This document shows positions 42,085 through 53,013 of a stretch of DNA of 64,000 nt, one piece after another. Made by a program: the position numbers and the translations under genes. How positions within the stretch are numbered: the stretch's first letter is position 1; every line of letters begins with the position of its first letter. This DNA comes from DASUAO01 sp035763745 (GTDB lineage Bacteria; Actinomycetota; Acidimicrobiia; IMCC26256; PALSA-555): contig DASUAO010000057.1 of NCBI GenBank assembly GCA_035763745.1, positions 22,423-86,422 of the forward strand. The letters run 5' to 3'. The notes beneath the pieces were generated by a model. The model was not told where the DNA came from, made no database searches, and saw only the letters and a program-made list of their open reading frames with translations.

Positions 42085-42699
42085 ATGACCTCGCTCACCG
42101 TCGGGTTCGATCTCGACATGACCCTCGTGGACTCCCGGCCGGGCATCCACGCGTCCCTGTGCGCGCTGGCCGACGAGTACCGGACGTTCATCGACGCCGA
42201 CCTCGTCGTCGAGCGCCTCGGTCCGAAGCTCGAGGACGAGCTCGCCAACTGGTTCCCCCGCGAGGCCGTCGCTGGGGCCGCCGACCGCTACCGCGAGCTC
42301 TACGGTGAGATCGGGGTCGTCGGCTGCTCGCTGCTGCCGGGCGCAGCGGCCGCCGTCGATGCCGTCGCCCGTGCCGGAGGGCGCACGATCGTGGTCACTG
42401 CGAAGTTCGAGCCCAACGCCGTTGCCTGCCTCGCCCACGTCGGCGTGGTCGTCGACCGGGTCTACGGCTGGCGCCACGGGCCGGGGAAGGGCACGACGCT
42501 CGCCGAGGAGTCAGCCGCGATCTACGTGGGCGACACGCCCTCGGACATCGCGGGCGCGCGGACCGCGGCGGCATTCGCGGTCGGCGTGACGACCGGGCCG
42601 CACGGACACGAGGAGCTCCACGCGGCCGGCGCCGACGTCGTGCTCGCCTCGCTCCTCGAGTTCCCCGAGGTGCTCAGGTCGACGGCAGCGTCGCCGTGA
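42085..42699 (+). CDS. HAD-superfamily phosphatase
   Basis: A 204-residue haloacid-dehalogenase-like hydrolase. Motif I is FDLDMTLVDS (nucleophile and acid aspartates), motif II IVVTAKF, motif III lysine in GPGKGTT, and motif IV GDTPSDIAGA. A small helical cap lies between motifs I and II, as in phosphoglycolate-phosphatase-like proteins. Substrate unknown. The last 26 bases overlap the end of the convergent methyltransferase gene. Confidence 0.9.
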   Translation: MTSLTVGFDLDMTLVDSRPGIHASLCALADEYRTFIDADLVVERLGPKLEDELANWFPREAVAGAADRYRELYGEIGVVGCSLLPGAAAAVDAVARAGGRTIVVTAKFEPNAVACLAHVGVVVDRVYGWRHGPGKGTTLAEESAAIYVGDTPSDIAGARTAAAFAVGVTTGPHGHEELHAAGADVVLASLLEFPEVLRSTAASP

Positions 42700-43408
42700 C
42701 GGTCCGCACCGGCGGGATCATCTGCCAGCTGCGCCGGGACCTGGTCACCGAGCACCCGCGCGATCGAAGCGCAGACGCGTAGCGCTTCGTGTAACGGGTG
42801 TCCACGAGCGCGAGGCGTCCGCCGGCGCGGAGCACCCGGAGGGCTTCGTCGATGGCCTGCGCCCGCGCCTCGCGGTCCGACAGGTTTCGGAACGTGGACG
42901 CCGAGACGACGACATCGAACGACGCATCCGGCAACGGCAACGCGGACGCGTCGCCGATGACGACCTCCACCCGGTCGTCGACGCCCTCGATCGCTGCGTT
43001 GTCCCACAGCAGGGCGGGCACCGACCCGGGGTCCGCGTCGTCGCGCCACAGGTCGACGCCGATCGCGACACCGGCACCGAGACGCCGGGCGGCCTCCACC
43101 GTCAGCAGACCGCGGCCGCTGCCGATGTCGAGCACCCGCGCCTCGGGTCCGAGCGCGAGCCCATCGACGACCGCGATCCGTTCGCGGAGCTTGCCGACCC
43201 GGCTCGACCACACCAGCGAGAGCGCGAGGACGCCGGCGATGAAGCTCGCGAACAGCGCGACGGCCATCACGACGACCGAGCGCGCGAACGCACCGGCCAC
43301 CATCGCCAGCGCGAACGCACCGGCGACCATGGCGAGGCGCGCGACCGCAACCGGCGAATCGAAGCCGTAGGCACCGAGATCGCGACGGACGAGGCTCGGT
43401 TCGGTCAC
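42674..43408 (-). CDS. Membrane-associated SAM-dependent methyltransferase
   Basis: A 244-residue class I methyltransferase. SAM binds at VLDIGSGRGLLTVEAA; VIGDASALPLPDASFDVVVSASTFRN follows. Unusually, two predicted transmembrane helices (about residues 24-66) come first, so the enzyme should sit on the inner membrane and may modify a lipid or quinone; this is inference. GTG start overlaps the stop of the lipoprotein gene (GTGA), coupling the two. The 3' end overlaps the HAD gene by 26 bases. Confidence 0.88.
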   Translation of the reverse strand: MTEPSLVRRDLGAYGFDSPVAVARLAMVAGAFALAMVAGAFARSVVVMAVALFASFIAGVLALSLVWSSRVGKLRERIAVVDGLALGPEARVLDIGSGRGLLTVEAARRLGAGVAIGVDLWRDDADPGSVPALLWDNAAIEGVDDRVEVVIGDASALPLPDASFDVVVSASTFRNLSDREARAQAIDEALRVLRAGGRLALVDTRYTKRYASALRSRGCSVTRSRRSWQMIPPVRTVTATLPST

Positions 43409-44358
43409 GGTGGCGGTCTCCTCTTCCCCTGATCCGGGGGGCGGCGATCCGGGGGCCGGCGATCGGGGGGCCGGCGATCGGGCGGACGTCGTTCGGGTGG
43501 GCGCCGTCCCGGGAGCCGACCCTCGGGGGCCCGCGGCCCGGGTGCCCCCCGCTGGCGACGACCGGACGACGACGACGCGGATGCCGCCACGGCCGACCGC
43601 GCCGGTGCCGCACGACGCCCGCCGCGCCGGCCCCGTCGGCGGCGGCCGCCCCGGATCCACACCACACCGGCGAGCAGGAGGAAGCCGACGGCCGCCACGA
43701 GGTAGAGCACGCGTTCGGTGTTGCGCACACTCGCGGAGGCGTCGATCGCGGCGCTGGTCGCGTCACCCTTGGGCGCGAACGTGACCGGTGGTTCGCCCGG
43801 GAGCCGTACGACCACCTCGAGGCCGAACGACGACTGCACCTGGGCCCGAAGCTGCTCGTCGACCACCCCGACATCGACCCCGAGCGCGACGAGCGCGGCC
43901 GACAGCTCGGCATCGTCGGCGACACCACTGCCGGCGGCAGCCAGGTCGATGCTCCCGGTCACCGACGTCCGGGTCGCGAGCAGGCCGGCGTCGCGGGATG
44001 CCCGCAACCGGGGCAACGGGCCGAGGTCACCGTTGAGCTCGCGGACGATCGCCGCGACCTCGCTCACGTTGTCGAATCGGGTCTCCAGCTCCAGGGTGGC
44101 CGAACCGTCGTCGGCCCTGACCCAGCTCCCGACCGACCATCCCGCGTCGGCCAGATCGGCGAGACGGACCGCATCGTCGATGGGCACGCCACCGAGCTCG
44201 ACCGCGGTCACCGCGTCGGGATCGGCCCGCACCGCGACCCGCACCGTGCCCGAACCGTCCTCCCGGACCCGCACGGTGACCGTCGCATCGACCGCGCAGC
44301 CCGCGAGGGTGACGGCGAGCAGGCCCGCTGCGAACCACCCGCGCCGACGGACGCGCAC
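43405..44358 (-). CDS. LppM-like (DUF3153-type) lipoprotein with Arg-Pro repeat tail
   Basis: A 317-residue exported protein. The signal ends in the lipobox LAGC (Cys21). The extracytoplasmic domain begins VTVRVREDGSGTVRVAV, as in LppM-like DUF3153 proteins. A second membrane helix (about 219-237) follows, then a basic cytoplasmic tail with five tandem RRPP(E/D) units and RRPPP at the end. The topology, two membrane anchors around the domain, fits LppM. Role unknown. It precedes the membrane methyltransferase with a GTGA overlap. Confidence 0.8.
   Translation of the reverse strand: MRVRRRGWFAAGLLAVTLAGCAVDATVTVRVREDGSGTVRVAVRADPDAVTAVELGGVPIDDAVRLADLADAGWSVGSWVRADDGSATLELETRFDNVSEVAAIVRELNGDLGPLPRLRASRDAGLLATRTSVTGSIDLAAAGSGVADDAELSAALVALGVDVGVVDEQLRAQVQSSFGLEVVVRLPGEPPVTFAPKGDATSAAIDASASVRNTERVLYLVAAVGFLLLAGVVWIRGGRRRRGRRGGRRAAPARSAVAASASSSSGRRQRGAPGPRAPEGRLPGRRPPERRPPDRRPPDRRPPDRRPPDQGKRRPPP
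43432..43506 (-). repeat. Tandem 15-base repeat encoding RRPP(E/D) units
   Basis: Five near-identical 15-base units in the coding end of the lipoprotein gene encode Arg-Arg-Pro-Pro-Glu once and Arg-Arg-Pro-Pro-Asp four times. Copy number may vary by slippage. Confidence 0.85.
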
Positions 44359-44390
44359 CGCTCGAGTGTGTCGACGTGTCGCGGGCGGGT

Positions 44391-46895
<2,505 letters not shown>

Positions 46896-46930
46896 GTGTC
46901 TCCCTCTCGGATGAGGTGCCGCTCGTCAGG

Positions 46931-46953
46931 CCGTGGGGAGCGAGTCCCCACGG
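46931..46953 (-). promoter_or_regulatory. Hairpin in the clpC leader
   Basis: CCGTGGGGA and TCCCCACGG form a perfect 9-base stem with a 5-base loop, 36 bases upstream of the clpC start codon. It could be an RNA control element or a protein-binding dyad; nothing decides between them. Confidence 0.4.
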
Positions 46954-47180
46954 TGTGTCGGATCGACTCCTTGAGTGTAGAAGGTCGGATCAACGATCCT
47001 CTCGGCACGGTGCTTCCCGGTCGTCCTGGGCGTATCGGCAGGTTCGTGGGCGTGCCGAAGGATCATCTCCCGGTTCAGCACCAGGAGTGGCGGGTTTCTT
47101 CCCGAATCCCGGGCAGCACCACGCTGAGCGGCTGCGGTCGCGCGGCCGGGCCCGGCTTGGAGTGGCGCGGCGAGGCGCCG

Positions 47181-47186
47181 TAGCGT
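47181..47186 (+). promoter_or_regulatory. Leaderless -10 element of the polyprenyl synthase gene
   Basis: TAGCGT lies 6 bases before the ATG at 47193. Confidence 0.6.
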
Positions 47187-47192
47187 GGGCGC

Positions 47193-48170
47193 ATGACGTC
47201 GGCCGAGACCCTGGGCCTCGCGCCGCTCATCGGCGACCTGGAGCGAGTGGAGGCCCGCCTCCTCGCGTCGGTCCGCCACGAGGACCGGTTCCTCGCCGAG
47301 GTCGGCGCGCATCTCATCACCGCGGGCGGCAAGCGGATCCGCCCGACCCTCACGCTCTGCTCGGCGTATGCGGCCTCCGACCCGAGCGCCCCGGCCCACG
47401 ACGACGTGATCACCGGCGCCGCGGCCTGTGAGCTGGTGCACCTCGGGTCGCTCCACCACGACGACGTGATCGACGAGGCCGAGACCCGCCGCGGGGTCCC
47501 GAGCGTGAACGCCCGCTGGAGCAACATCGTCGCGATCCTGTCGGGCGACTTCCTGTTGGCGCGGGCGTCGTCGCTCGCGGCGTCGCTCGGGGCGGAGGTC
47601 GCGGCGCTGCTCGCCGACACGATCGGCGAGCTGTGCCGAGGACAGGTCCTCGAGCTCCAGCACCTCTACGACGTCACCCGGTCCGAGGAGGACTACACCT
47701 CCGCGATCGAGGGCAAGACCGCCTCGCTGTTCGCCACGTCGTCACGCGTCGGCGGCATGGTCTCGCGGGTCGACGAACCGACCCTCGACGCACTCACCCG
47801 GTACGGCCACCACCTCGGCCTGTGCTTCCAGATCATCGACGACGTCCTCGACCTCACGGCCGACGAGGAGACCCTCGGCAAGCCCGCCGGCCAGGATCTC
47901 CTGGAGGGGATCTACACGCTGCCGGTGATCTCGGCCCTGGCCGAGGACGCGTCGCTCGCCCAGCACCTCGGCCAGCCGCTCGACCACGAGCGCTGCGACG
48001 AGGTCCGCCGGCGGGTCGCGGAGACGGGCGCGGTCGAGTCGACGCTCGCGATCGCCCGGGACCACGCCACGAAGGCGAACGAGGCGCTCGCCGGAGCCCA
48101 CGGGCTCGACGACGTCGTCACCGACCGGCTCCGCAGCCTCGTCGACGGACTCGTCGACCGGGACCGCTAG
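47193..48170 (+). CDS. Trans-polyprenyl diphosphate synthase
   Basis: A 325-residue head-to-tail prenyltransferase. The first aspartate-rich motif is HDDVIDEAETRRG and the second IIDDVLDLTAD; GGKRIRPTL lies before them. The small residues just before the first motif (LVHLGSLHHDD) suggest a long product such as the C35-C45 side chain of menaquinone (compare GrcC/IspB). The product length is inference. The stop overlaps the convergent alpha/beta hydrolase stop by 4 bases. Confidence 0.94.
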   Translation: MTSAETLGLAPLIGDLERVEARLLASVRHEDRFLAEVGAHLITAGGKRIRPTLTLCSAYAASDPSAPAHDDVITGAAACELVHLGSLHHDDVIDEAETRRGVPSVNARWSNIVAILSGDFLLARASSLAASLGAEVAALLADTIGELCRGQVLELQHLYDVTRSEEDYTSAIEGKTASLFATSSRVGGMVSRVDEPTLDALTRYGHHLGLCFQIIDDVLDLTADEETLGKPAGQDLLEGIYTLPVISALAEDASLAQHLGQPLDHERCDEVRRRVAETGAVESTLAIARDHATKANEALAGAHGLDDVVTDRLRSLVDGLVDRDR

Positions 48171-49003
48171 AGCCGGCGCGGAGCCGGGGCGCGTACCCCG
48201 GCCCGGACGTCCTCGAGGAAGCCGAGCACCGCGCGGTTGTAGGCGTTCGGGGCCTCGACCATGAGGGCATGGGCCGCACCCCGCAGCTCGAACAGTCGGG
48301 AGCCCGGGATCAGCTCGTGGAGCTCCTCGGCGTCGCCGAGCGGCGTGAGGAGGTCCTGGGTGCCGGTGATGACGAGTGTGGGGACCTGCACGCCGGCGAG
48401 CTCGAACCGCACGTCGTCGTGGGTGTCGAGGATGGCGCGGACCTGCGAGACGAAGTTCTCGGGGGTCGCCTGCAGCACGATGCGGGCCATGATGTTGATC
48501 CACACGCCGAAGCGCCGGTGCAGCCGTGGGCCGACCAGCCAGCGCAGGCCCTCCTCGGCGAGCGCGGCCATCCCGCGTTCGTGGACGGCCGCGGCCCACT
48601 CCTCGAGCAGCTCCCGGCGCCATTCGTGGTGGTGACAGGCCGTGCACGCCAGCACCAGCGAGCGCACCCGCGCCGAGTGCTGCACCCCGACCATCTGCGC
48701 GATGGCGCCGCCCATCGAGGCGCCCATCACGTGGGCGTGCTCGATGTCTTCGGCATCGAGCACGGACACGGCGTCGGCGGCCATCTGCTCGAGGGAGTAC
48801 GGGTAGGGCGCGCCGGCCGTCCCACCGACCCCGCGGTTGTCGACCGTGATGCACCGGTACCGTCGGCGGAACGCCATGCGCTGGAGCACCCACCCGCGCG
48901 AGTCGGCGCCGAGACCCTGCAGCATGAGGAGCGGCTCGCCGTCCGCGGGCCCGAACGTCTCGTACGCGATCGGGACACCGTCGCGGGCCACGGCGACCTT
49001 CAT
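48167..49003 (-). CDS. Alpha/beta hydrolase
   Basis: A 278-residue alpha/beta-hydrolase-fold enzyme. The nucleophile elbow is GASMGG (Ser96), DNRGVGGT follows the oxyanion-hole strand, and TGTQDLLTP and GAAHALMVEAP carry the acid and histidine. The substrate is not predictable from sequence. It follows the acyltransferase-like gene by 4 bases and has AAGGGTG as ribosome site overlapping that gene's stop, so the three genes 50665-48167 form one unit. Confidence 0.9.
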   Translation of the reverse strand: MKVAVARDGVPIAYETFGPADGEPLLMLQGLGADSRGWVLQRMAFRRRYRCITVDNRGVGGTAGAPYPYSLEQMAADAVSVLDAEDIEHAHVMGASMGGAIAQMVGVQHSARVRSLVLACTACHHHEWRRELLEEWAAAVHERGMAALAEEGLRWLVGPRLHRRFGVWINIMARIVLQATPENFVSQVRAILDTHDDVRFELAGVQVPTLVITGTQDLLTPLGDAEELHELIPGSRLFELRGAAHALMVEAPNAYNRAVLGFLEDVRAGVRAPAPRRL

Positions 49004-49007
49004 CCGG

Positions 49008-49703
49008 TCACCCTTGTCGCTGTGCTTCGAGAAGGTCCTGGACCGCGGTCCGAACCTGCTCCGAGAGCTCCGCCGCCGCGAGCTGGTCGTGCTGCTCGGT
49101 CCCCGGCGGCGGCAGCATCGGCTCGCCGACGAGCAGCTTCCACGGTCGCAGCTGGAGGTTCAGCGGCCCACCCGGGCGGATCGCGATCGGGATCACGGGG
49201 AACCCGAGCGTCGCCGCCACGAGCTCGCGGGGCGGCTCACCGGCGCCGGCGCGCATCCACGTGTTCCCGAGCGGCGCCCCGGCGAGGTGCCCGGCCCGCA
49301 GCAGCGCGGCGACGTCGGCGGGGCGGTTACCGATCGCGCCCAGCTTGCGCGCCATCGGCCCGATCGCGGGGAGGTCGGGCGCGCCGACGATCCGGAGTCG
49401 ACGGTGGAGCACGCGGCGCACCGCCAGTCCGAGGACGAACGGCTCGAACAGCCCGAACCCCCGGTTCGCCACCAGCAGCGCGGGACCCCGTCGGGGCAGC
49501 CGCTCCTCGTGCTCGACCGAGATGCGGATCAACGCCGAGGGGATCGGCGCCATCGCGTCCATGAGGGACGGGTCACCGCCGAACTCGTCGACCGCGTAGC
49601 GCCCGTTGAATCGGCGACGGAGCGCGGTCACGACGGACTCGCGACCCAGGACGCGGTCGGCGTCGATCCCGTGATTCGGGAGGACGGACCCAGGGCTCGT
49701 CAT
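49008..49703 (-). CDS. PlsC-like acyltransferase fold protein lacking the HX4D motif
   Basis: A 231-residue protein with the layout of 1-acylglycerol-3-phosphate acyltransferases: strand ALLVANRGFGLFEPF where NHxSxxD should be, then RRLRIVGAPDLPAIGPMARKLGAIG and PVIPIAIRPGG. The catalytic histidine is replaced by arginine and the aspartate by glutamate or absent, so the usual mechanism cannot work. It may be a regulatory or binding relative. The ATG overlaps the upstream stop (ATGA). Confidence in the fold is moderate. Confidence 0.72.
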   Translation of the reverse strand: MTSPGSVLPNHGIDADRVLGRESVVTALRRRFNGRYAVDEFGGDPSLMDAMAPIPSALIRISVEHEERLPRRGPALLVANRGFGLFEPFVLGLAVRRVLHRRLRIVGAPDLPAIGPMARKLGAIGNRPADVAALLRAGHLAGAPLGNTWMRAGAGEPPRELVAATLGFPVIPIAIRPGGPLNLQLRPWKLLVGEPMLPPPGTEQHDQLAAAELSEQVRTAVQDLLEAQRQG

Positions 49704-50665
49704 GCGACCTGCCTCGTCGATCCGGCGATGGGGGTCACGGTCGCCCACTCGTAGAGGTCGGCGAGGACGTCCTGGGTCGGCCGGACGAAGCCCAGGTCGA
49801 GCTCCTCGATCGCGCGGTTGCCGTCGGCGGTCCGCCCGAGGCGGAGCAGCTCGACGATGTGGTCGGGAACGGGCGCACCGAGGAACTCGGCCGCGCGTCG
49901 CGCCGCTGCCCACCCCGGTCCGAGGACGGGGACCGGGATCCGTCGACCGAAGCGCACCGCCTGCCATGGGCTGGTCGCGCCGGGCCCGACGACGTTGAGG
50001 GCACCGTCGTGGCCTCGGAGCAACGCACGCACCATGGCGCGCGCGGCGTCGACCCGGTCGAGCATCGAGAACGGAGGGTCAGCGAGCGCCGGGACCGGCA
50101 CCGTGGGGAGGCGGAGGAGTCGCCCGAGGGGACTCGGCACGTGGGACCCGGCGATCGCACCGAAGCGCAGCGCGGTGACCACGACGTCGTGGCGCCGGCC
50201 GATCCCCGCCGCGACCGCTTCGACGTCCATGCAGGAGCGGCCCCACGGCGTCGTGGGCGCGAGCGGCGCGTCTTCGTCGGGCATGAGGGGATGGGAACGC
50301 CCGCGTCCGTAGACGACGACCCCGGAACGCACGGCGATCCGCTCGAGGCTCCCGGCGCGCGCTGCGGCGCCGAGCGCGTGGACGGCACAGGCCTCGGTCG
50401 CCTGCGCGGCATCGCGGGGACTCATCCGGGAGTCGGGCTCGTAGGAGCCGAAGTGGGCCACTGCCTCGGGCGCGAAGTCGGTGACGAATTCGACGAGGCG
50501 ATCGCGGTCCCGGGGATCGATGCGCCGGAACACGGAGCGCCGCAGCCGGCGGCGCGGGGGGACGAAGTCGAAGCCGGCGATCTCGTCGACGGTCGGTTCG
50601 TCCTCCAGCAGCTGGGCGACGCGCGTCCCGAGCTCGCCGCCCATGCCCGTGACCAGTACCCGCAT
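49700..50665 (-). CDS. NAD-dependent epimerase/dehydratase-like protein with degraded active site
   Basis: A 321-residue extended short-chain-dehydrogenase fold. The nucleotide loop MRVLVTGMGGELGTRVA and the RSGVVVYGRG strand are clear, but where YxxxK is expected the sequence reads WGRSC, so both the catalytic tyrosine and lysine are missing. A nucleotide-binding rather than catalytic role is likely. It is coupled to the acyltransferase-like gene by ATGA; that partner has also lost its catalytic residues. Confidence 0.8.
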   Translation of the reverse strand: MRVLVTGMGGELGTRVAQLLEDEPTVDEIAGFDFVPPRRRLRRSVFRRIDPRDRDRLVEFVTDFAPEAVAHFGSYEPDSRMSPRDAAQATEACAVHALGAAARAGSLERIAVRSGVVVYGRGRSHPLMPDEDAPLAPTTPWGRSCMDVEAVAAGIGRRHDVVVTALRFGAIAGSHVPSPLGRLLRLPTVPVPALADPPFSMLDRVDAARAMVRALLRGHDGALNVVGPGATSPWQAVRFGRRIPVPVLGPGWAAARRAAEFLGAPVPDHIVELLRLGRTADGNRAIEELDLGFVRPTQDVLADLYEWATVTPIAGSTRQVA

Positions 50666-50684
50666 CGGTCGCCCTCGCCGCCGG

Positions 50685-50701
50685 CCCGGGGTCGCCCCGG
50701 G
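50685..50701 (-). terminator. Hairpin downstream of lysS
   Basis: A perfect 7-base stem, CCCGGGG / CCCCGGG with a 3-base loop, begins 15 bases past the lysS stop. It has no T-tract. It lies in the leader of the epimerase-like gene. Confidence 0.5.
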
Positions 50702-50715
50702 ATCCGCTTCTCGTC

Positions 50716-52242
50716 TCAGTCCTTGCTACCAGACTCCCCCATCTCGGGACGAAGGTGGGGGAACAAGATGACCTCCCGGATCGAGGAGACGCCCGCCACC
50801 AGCATCACCAACCGGTCCACACCGATCCCGAGACCCCCGCAGGGCGGCAGCCCATACTCCAGGGCCCGGACGTAGTCCTCGTCGACCCCGTGGGCCTCGT
50901 CGTCGCCCGCCGCCGCGCGAGCCGCCTGGGCCTCGAACCGGGATCGTTGGTCGACCGGGTCGTTGAGCTCGCTGAACGCGTTCGCCAGCTCCCGTCCGAG
51001 CACCACGAGCTCGAAGCGCTCGACCAGGTCAGAGTCGTCGCGATGGGTCCGGGCGAGGGGCGAGACCTCCTTGGGGTAGTCCGTCACGAGGACCGGACCG
51101 ACCAGGTTCGGCTCGACGCACTTCTCGTACAGCTCGAGGACGAGCTTGCCGGGTCCCCACGACCGCTCCAGCGGCACGCCGCGGCGTTCGCAGACGGCCC
51201 GAAGGTCGTCGATGGCATCGCCCGGGTGGACCCGCTCCCCGGAGTGCTCTTCGATGAGCTCGAGCATCGACCGGCGCGGCCACGGCGGCGCGAGGTCGAG
51301 GTCGGTCCCGTCGACCGTGACCGTCGTCGAGCCGGACGCGACGCGCGCGCACTCGGACACGAGCGTCTCCGTGAGGCTCATCATGTCGGTGTAGTCGCCG
51401 AAGGCCTGGTACAGCTCGAGCATCGTGAACTCGGGGTTGTGGCGGGTCGACAGACCCTCGTTGCGGAACACGCGTCCGATCTCGAAGACGCGCTCGAGGC
51501 CCCCGACCAGAAGCCGCTTGAGGTGCAGCTCGAGCGCGATCCGGAGGGTGAGCCCCATGTCGAGCGCGTTGTGGTGGGTCTCGAACGGCCGGGCCTCGGC
51601 GCCGCCGGCCTGGACGTGCAGCACCGGCGTCTCCACCTCCACGAACCCGCGCTCGGAGAGCAACCGACGCAGCGTCGCGATCACCTCGAAGCGGATCGCG
51701 AAGACCCGGCGCGCGTCGTCGTTCGCGATCAGGTCCACGTAGCGCTGTCGGAAGCGGGTGTCGGTGTCGGACAGGCCGTGCCACTTCTCGGGGAGCGGGC
51801 GCAGCGCCTTGGCCAGCAGCACGAAGGACGCGGCCTTGACCGAGAGCTCGCCCTTCCGCGTCTTCATCACGGTCCCCTCGACCCCGACCCAGTCGCCGAG
51901 GTCGAGCGCGTCGAAGGCCTCGTGGGCGTCGTCGCCGAGCACGGAGCGGGAGACGAAGAGCTGCACGCTGCCGGTCGCGTCGCGCAGCATCGCGAACGTG
52001 AGCTTGCCCTGGCGGCGCAGGAGCAGCACGCGCCCGGCGACCCGCACGCGATCGTCGGTCTCCGCGCCGTCGTCGAGGTGGTCCCAGTGCTCGTGCAGCT
52101 CCGCCGTCGTGTGCGTGCGATCGAAGCGCAGTGGGTAGGGATCGACCCCGTGCGCGCGCAGAGCATCGAGCTTCGCGAGGCGACGCGATCGCTCGTCGAC
52201 CGCGTCGGTACCGTCGGCTCCCTGTGCTGCTCCGTCGCTCAC
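50716..52242 (-). CDS. lysS: Lysyl-tRNA synthetase (class II)
   Basis: A 508-residue class II synthetase with an OB-fold anticodon domain (RVRVAGRVLLLRRQGKLTF) and motifs GFVEVETPVL (motif 1), FRNEGLSTRHNPEFTMLE (motif 2) and GLGIGVDRLVMLVAG (motif 3). Its GTG overlaps the coaX stop (GTGA); longer frames are spurious. It is last of the DUF2520-panC-nadB-nadC-coaX-lysS run, and a hairpin follows. Confidence 0.97.
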   Translation of the reverse strand: MSDGAAQGADGTDAVDERSRRLAKLDALRAHGVDPYPLRFDRTHTTAELHEHWDHLDDGAETDDRVRVAGRVLLLRRQGKLTFAMLRDATGSVQLFVSRSVLGDDAHEAFDALDLGDWVGVEGTVMKTRKGELSVKAASFVLLAKALRPLPEKWHGLSDTDTRFRQRYVDLIANDDARRVFAIRFEVIATLRRLLSERGFVEVETPVLHVQAGGAEARPFETHHNALDMGLTLRIALELHLKRLLVGGLERVFEIGRVFRNEGLSTRHNPEFTMLELYQAFGDYTDMMSLTETLVSECARVASGSTTVTVDGTDLDLAPPWPRRSMLELIEEHSGERVHPGDAIDDLRAVCERRGVPLERSWGPGKLVLELYEKCVEPNLVGPVLVTDYPKEVSPLARTHRDDSDLVERFELVVLGRELANAFSELNDPVDQRSRFEAQAARAAAGDDEAHGVDEDYVRALEYGLPPCGGLGIGVDRLVMLVAGVSSIREVILFPHLRPEMGESGSKD

Positions 52243-53006
52243 GCGCGGTTCCTCTCGAAGACGATCCGCAACCCTTGCAGCGTGAGCCACGGCTCGTAGT
52301 GGTCGATGGTCCGGGAGTGCTTGATGATCGGCTCCGCCAATCCACCGGTCGCGATGACCGTGCACTCCCCGAGCTCGGTCTCGAACATCTCCACGAGCGT
52401 GTCGACCTGTCCGCTGTAGCCGAAGACCGCCCCCGACTGGATCGACTCGACCGTGGACTTGCCGATCACGTTGCGCGGCGCGACCAGCTCGACCCGCCGG
52501 AGGGCGGCGGCCCGGCCGAACAGCGCATCCATGGAGATCTCGATCCCGGGGAAGATCGCACCCCCGAGGTACTCGCCCTTCACGCTGATCGCTTCGATCG
52601 TGTTTGCCGTGCCGAAGTCGACGACGATCGACGGACCCCCGTACTGCTCGAACGCGGCGATCGCGTTCGCGATGCGGTCCGCACCGACCTCTCTCGGGTT
52701 GTCGTACAGGATCGGCATCCCGGTCTTCACGCCCGGCTCGAGCACGAGCGCCGGGAAGCCGAAGTACCGCTGCGTCATCGCACGGAGCTCGACCGTGACC
52801 CGCGGCACGCCCGATGACACGGCCACGCCGTCGATCTGCTCGTCGAACGAGAACCCGTGGAAGCCCAGGAACTGCTGGATCATCAGCGCGAGCTCGTCGG
52901 CCGTCCGCTCCGCGACGGTGGCGATCCTCCAGTGGTCGGCGAGCTCCGCGCCGTCGAAGAGCCCGATGACGGTCTGGGTGTTCCCGGTGTCGATCGCCAG
53001 CAGCAT
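52239..53006 (-). CDS. coaX: Type III pantothenate kinase
   Basis: A 255-residue ASKHA-fold kinase for the first step of CoA synthesis from pantothenate. The phosphate loop is AIDTGNTQTVIGLF, followed by GADRIANAIAA and DFGTANTIEAIS. Its position downstream of panC links making and using pantothenate. It lies 7 bases after nadC and overlaps lysS. Confidence 0.95.
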   Translation of the reverse strand: MLLAIDTGNTQTVIGLFDGAELADHWRIATVAERTADELALMIQQFLGFHGFSFDEQIDGVAVSSGVPRVTVELRAMTQRYFGFPALVLEPGVKTGMPILYDNPREVGADRIANAIAAFEQYGGPSIVVDFGTANTIEAISVKGEYLGGAIFPGIEISMDALFGRAAALRRVELVAPRNVIGKSTVESIQSGAVFGYSGQVDTLVEMFETELGECTVIATGGLAEPIIKHSRTIDHYEPWLTLQGLRIVFERNRA

Positions 53007-53013
53007 GGTCAGC

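Noticed and set aside
42674..42699. 26-base overlap of the HAD and methyltransferase gene ends as a sign of misannotation or decay
   Set aside because: Both frames carry complete family motifs and normal lengths; short convergent overlaps are common in compact genomes.
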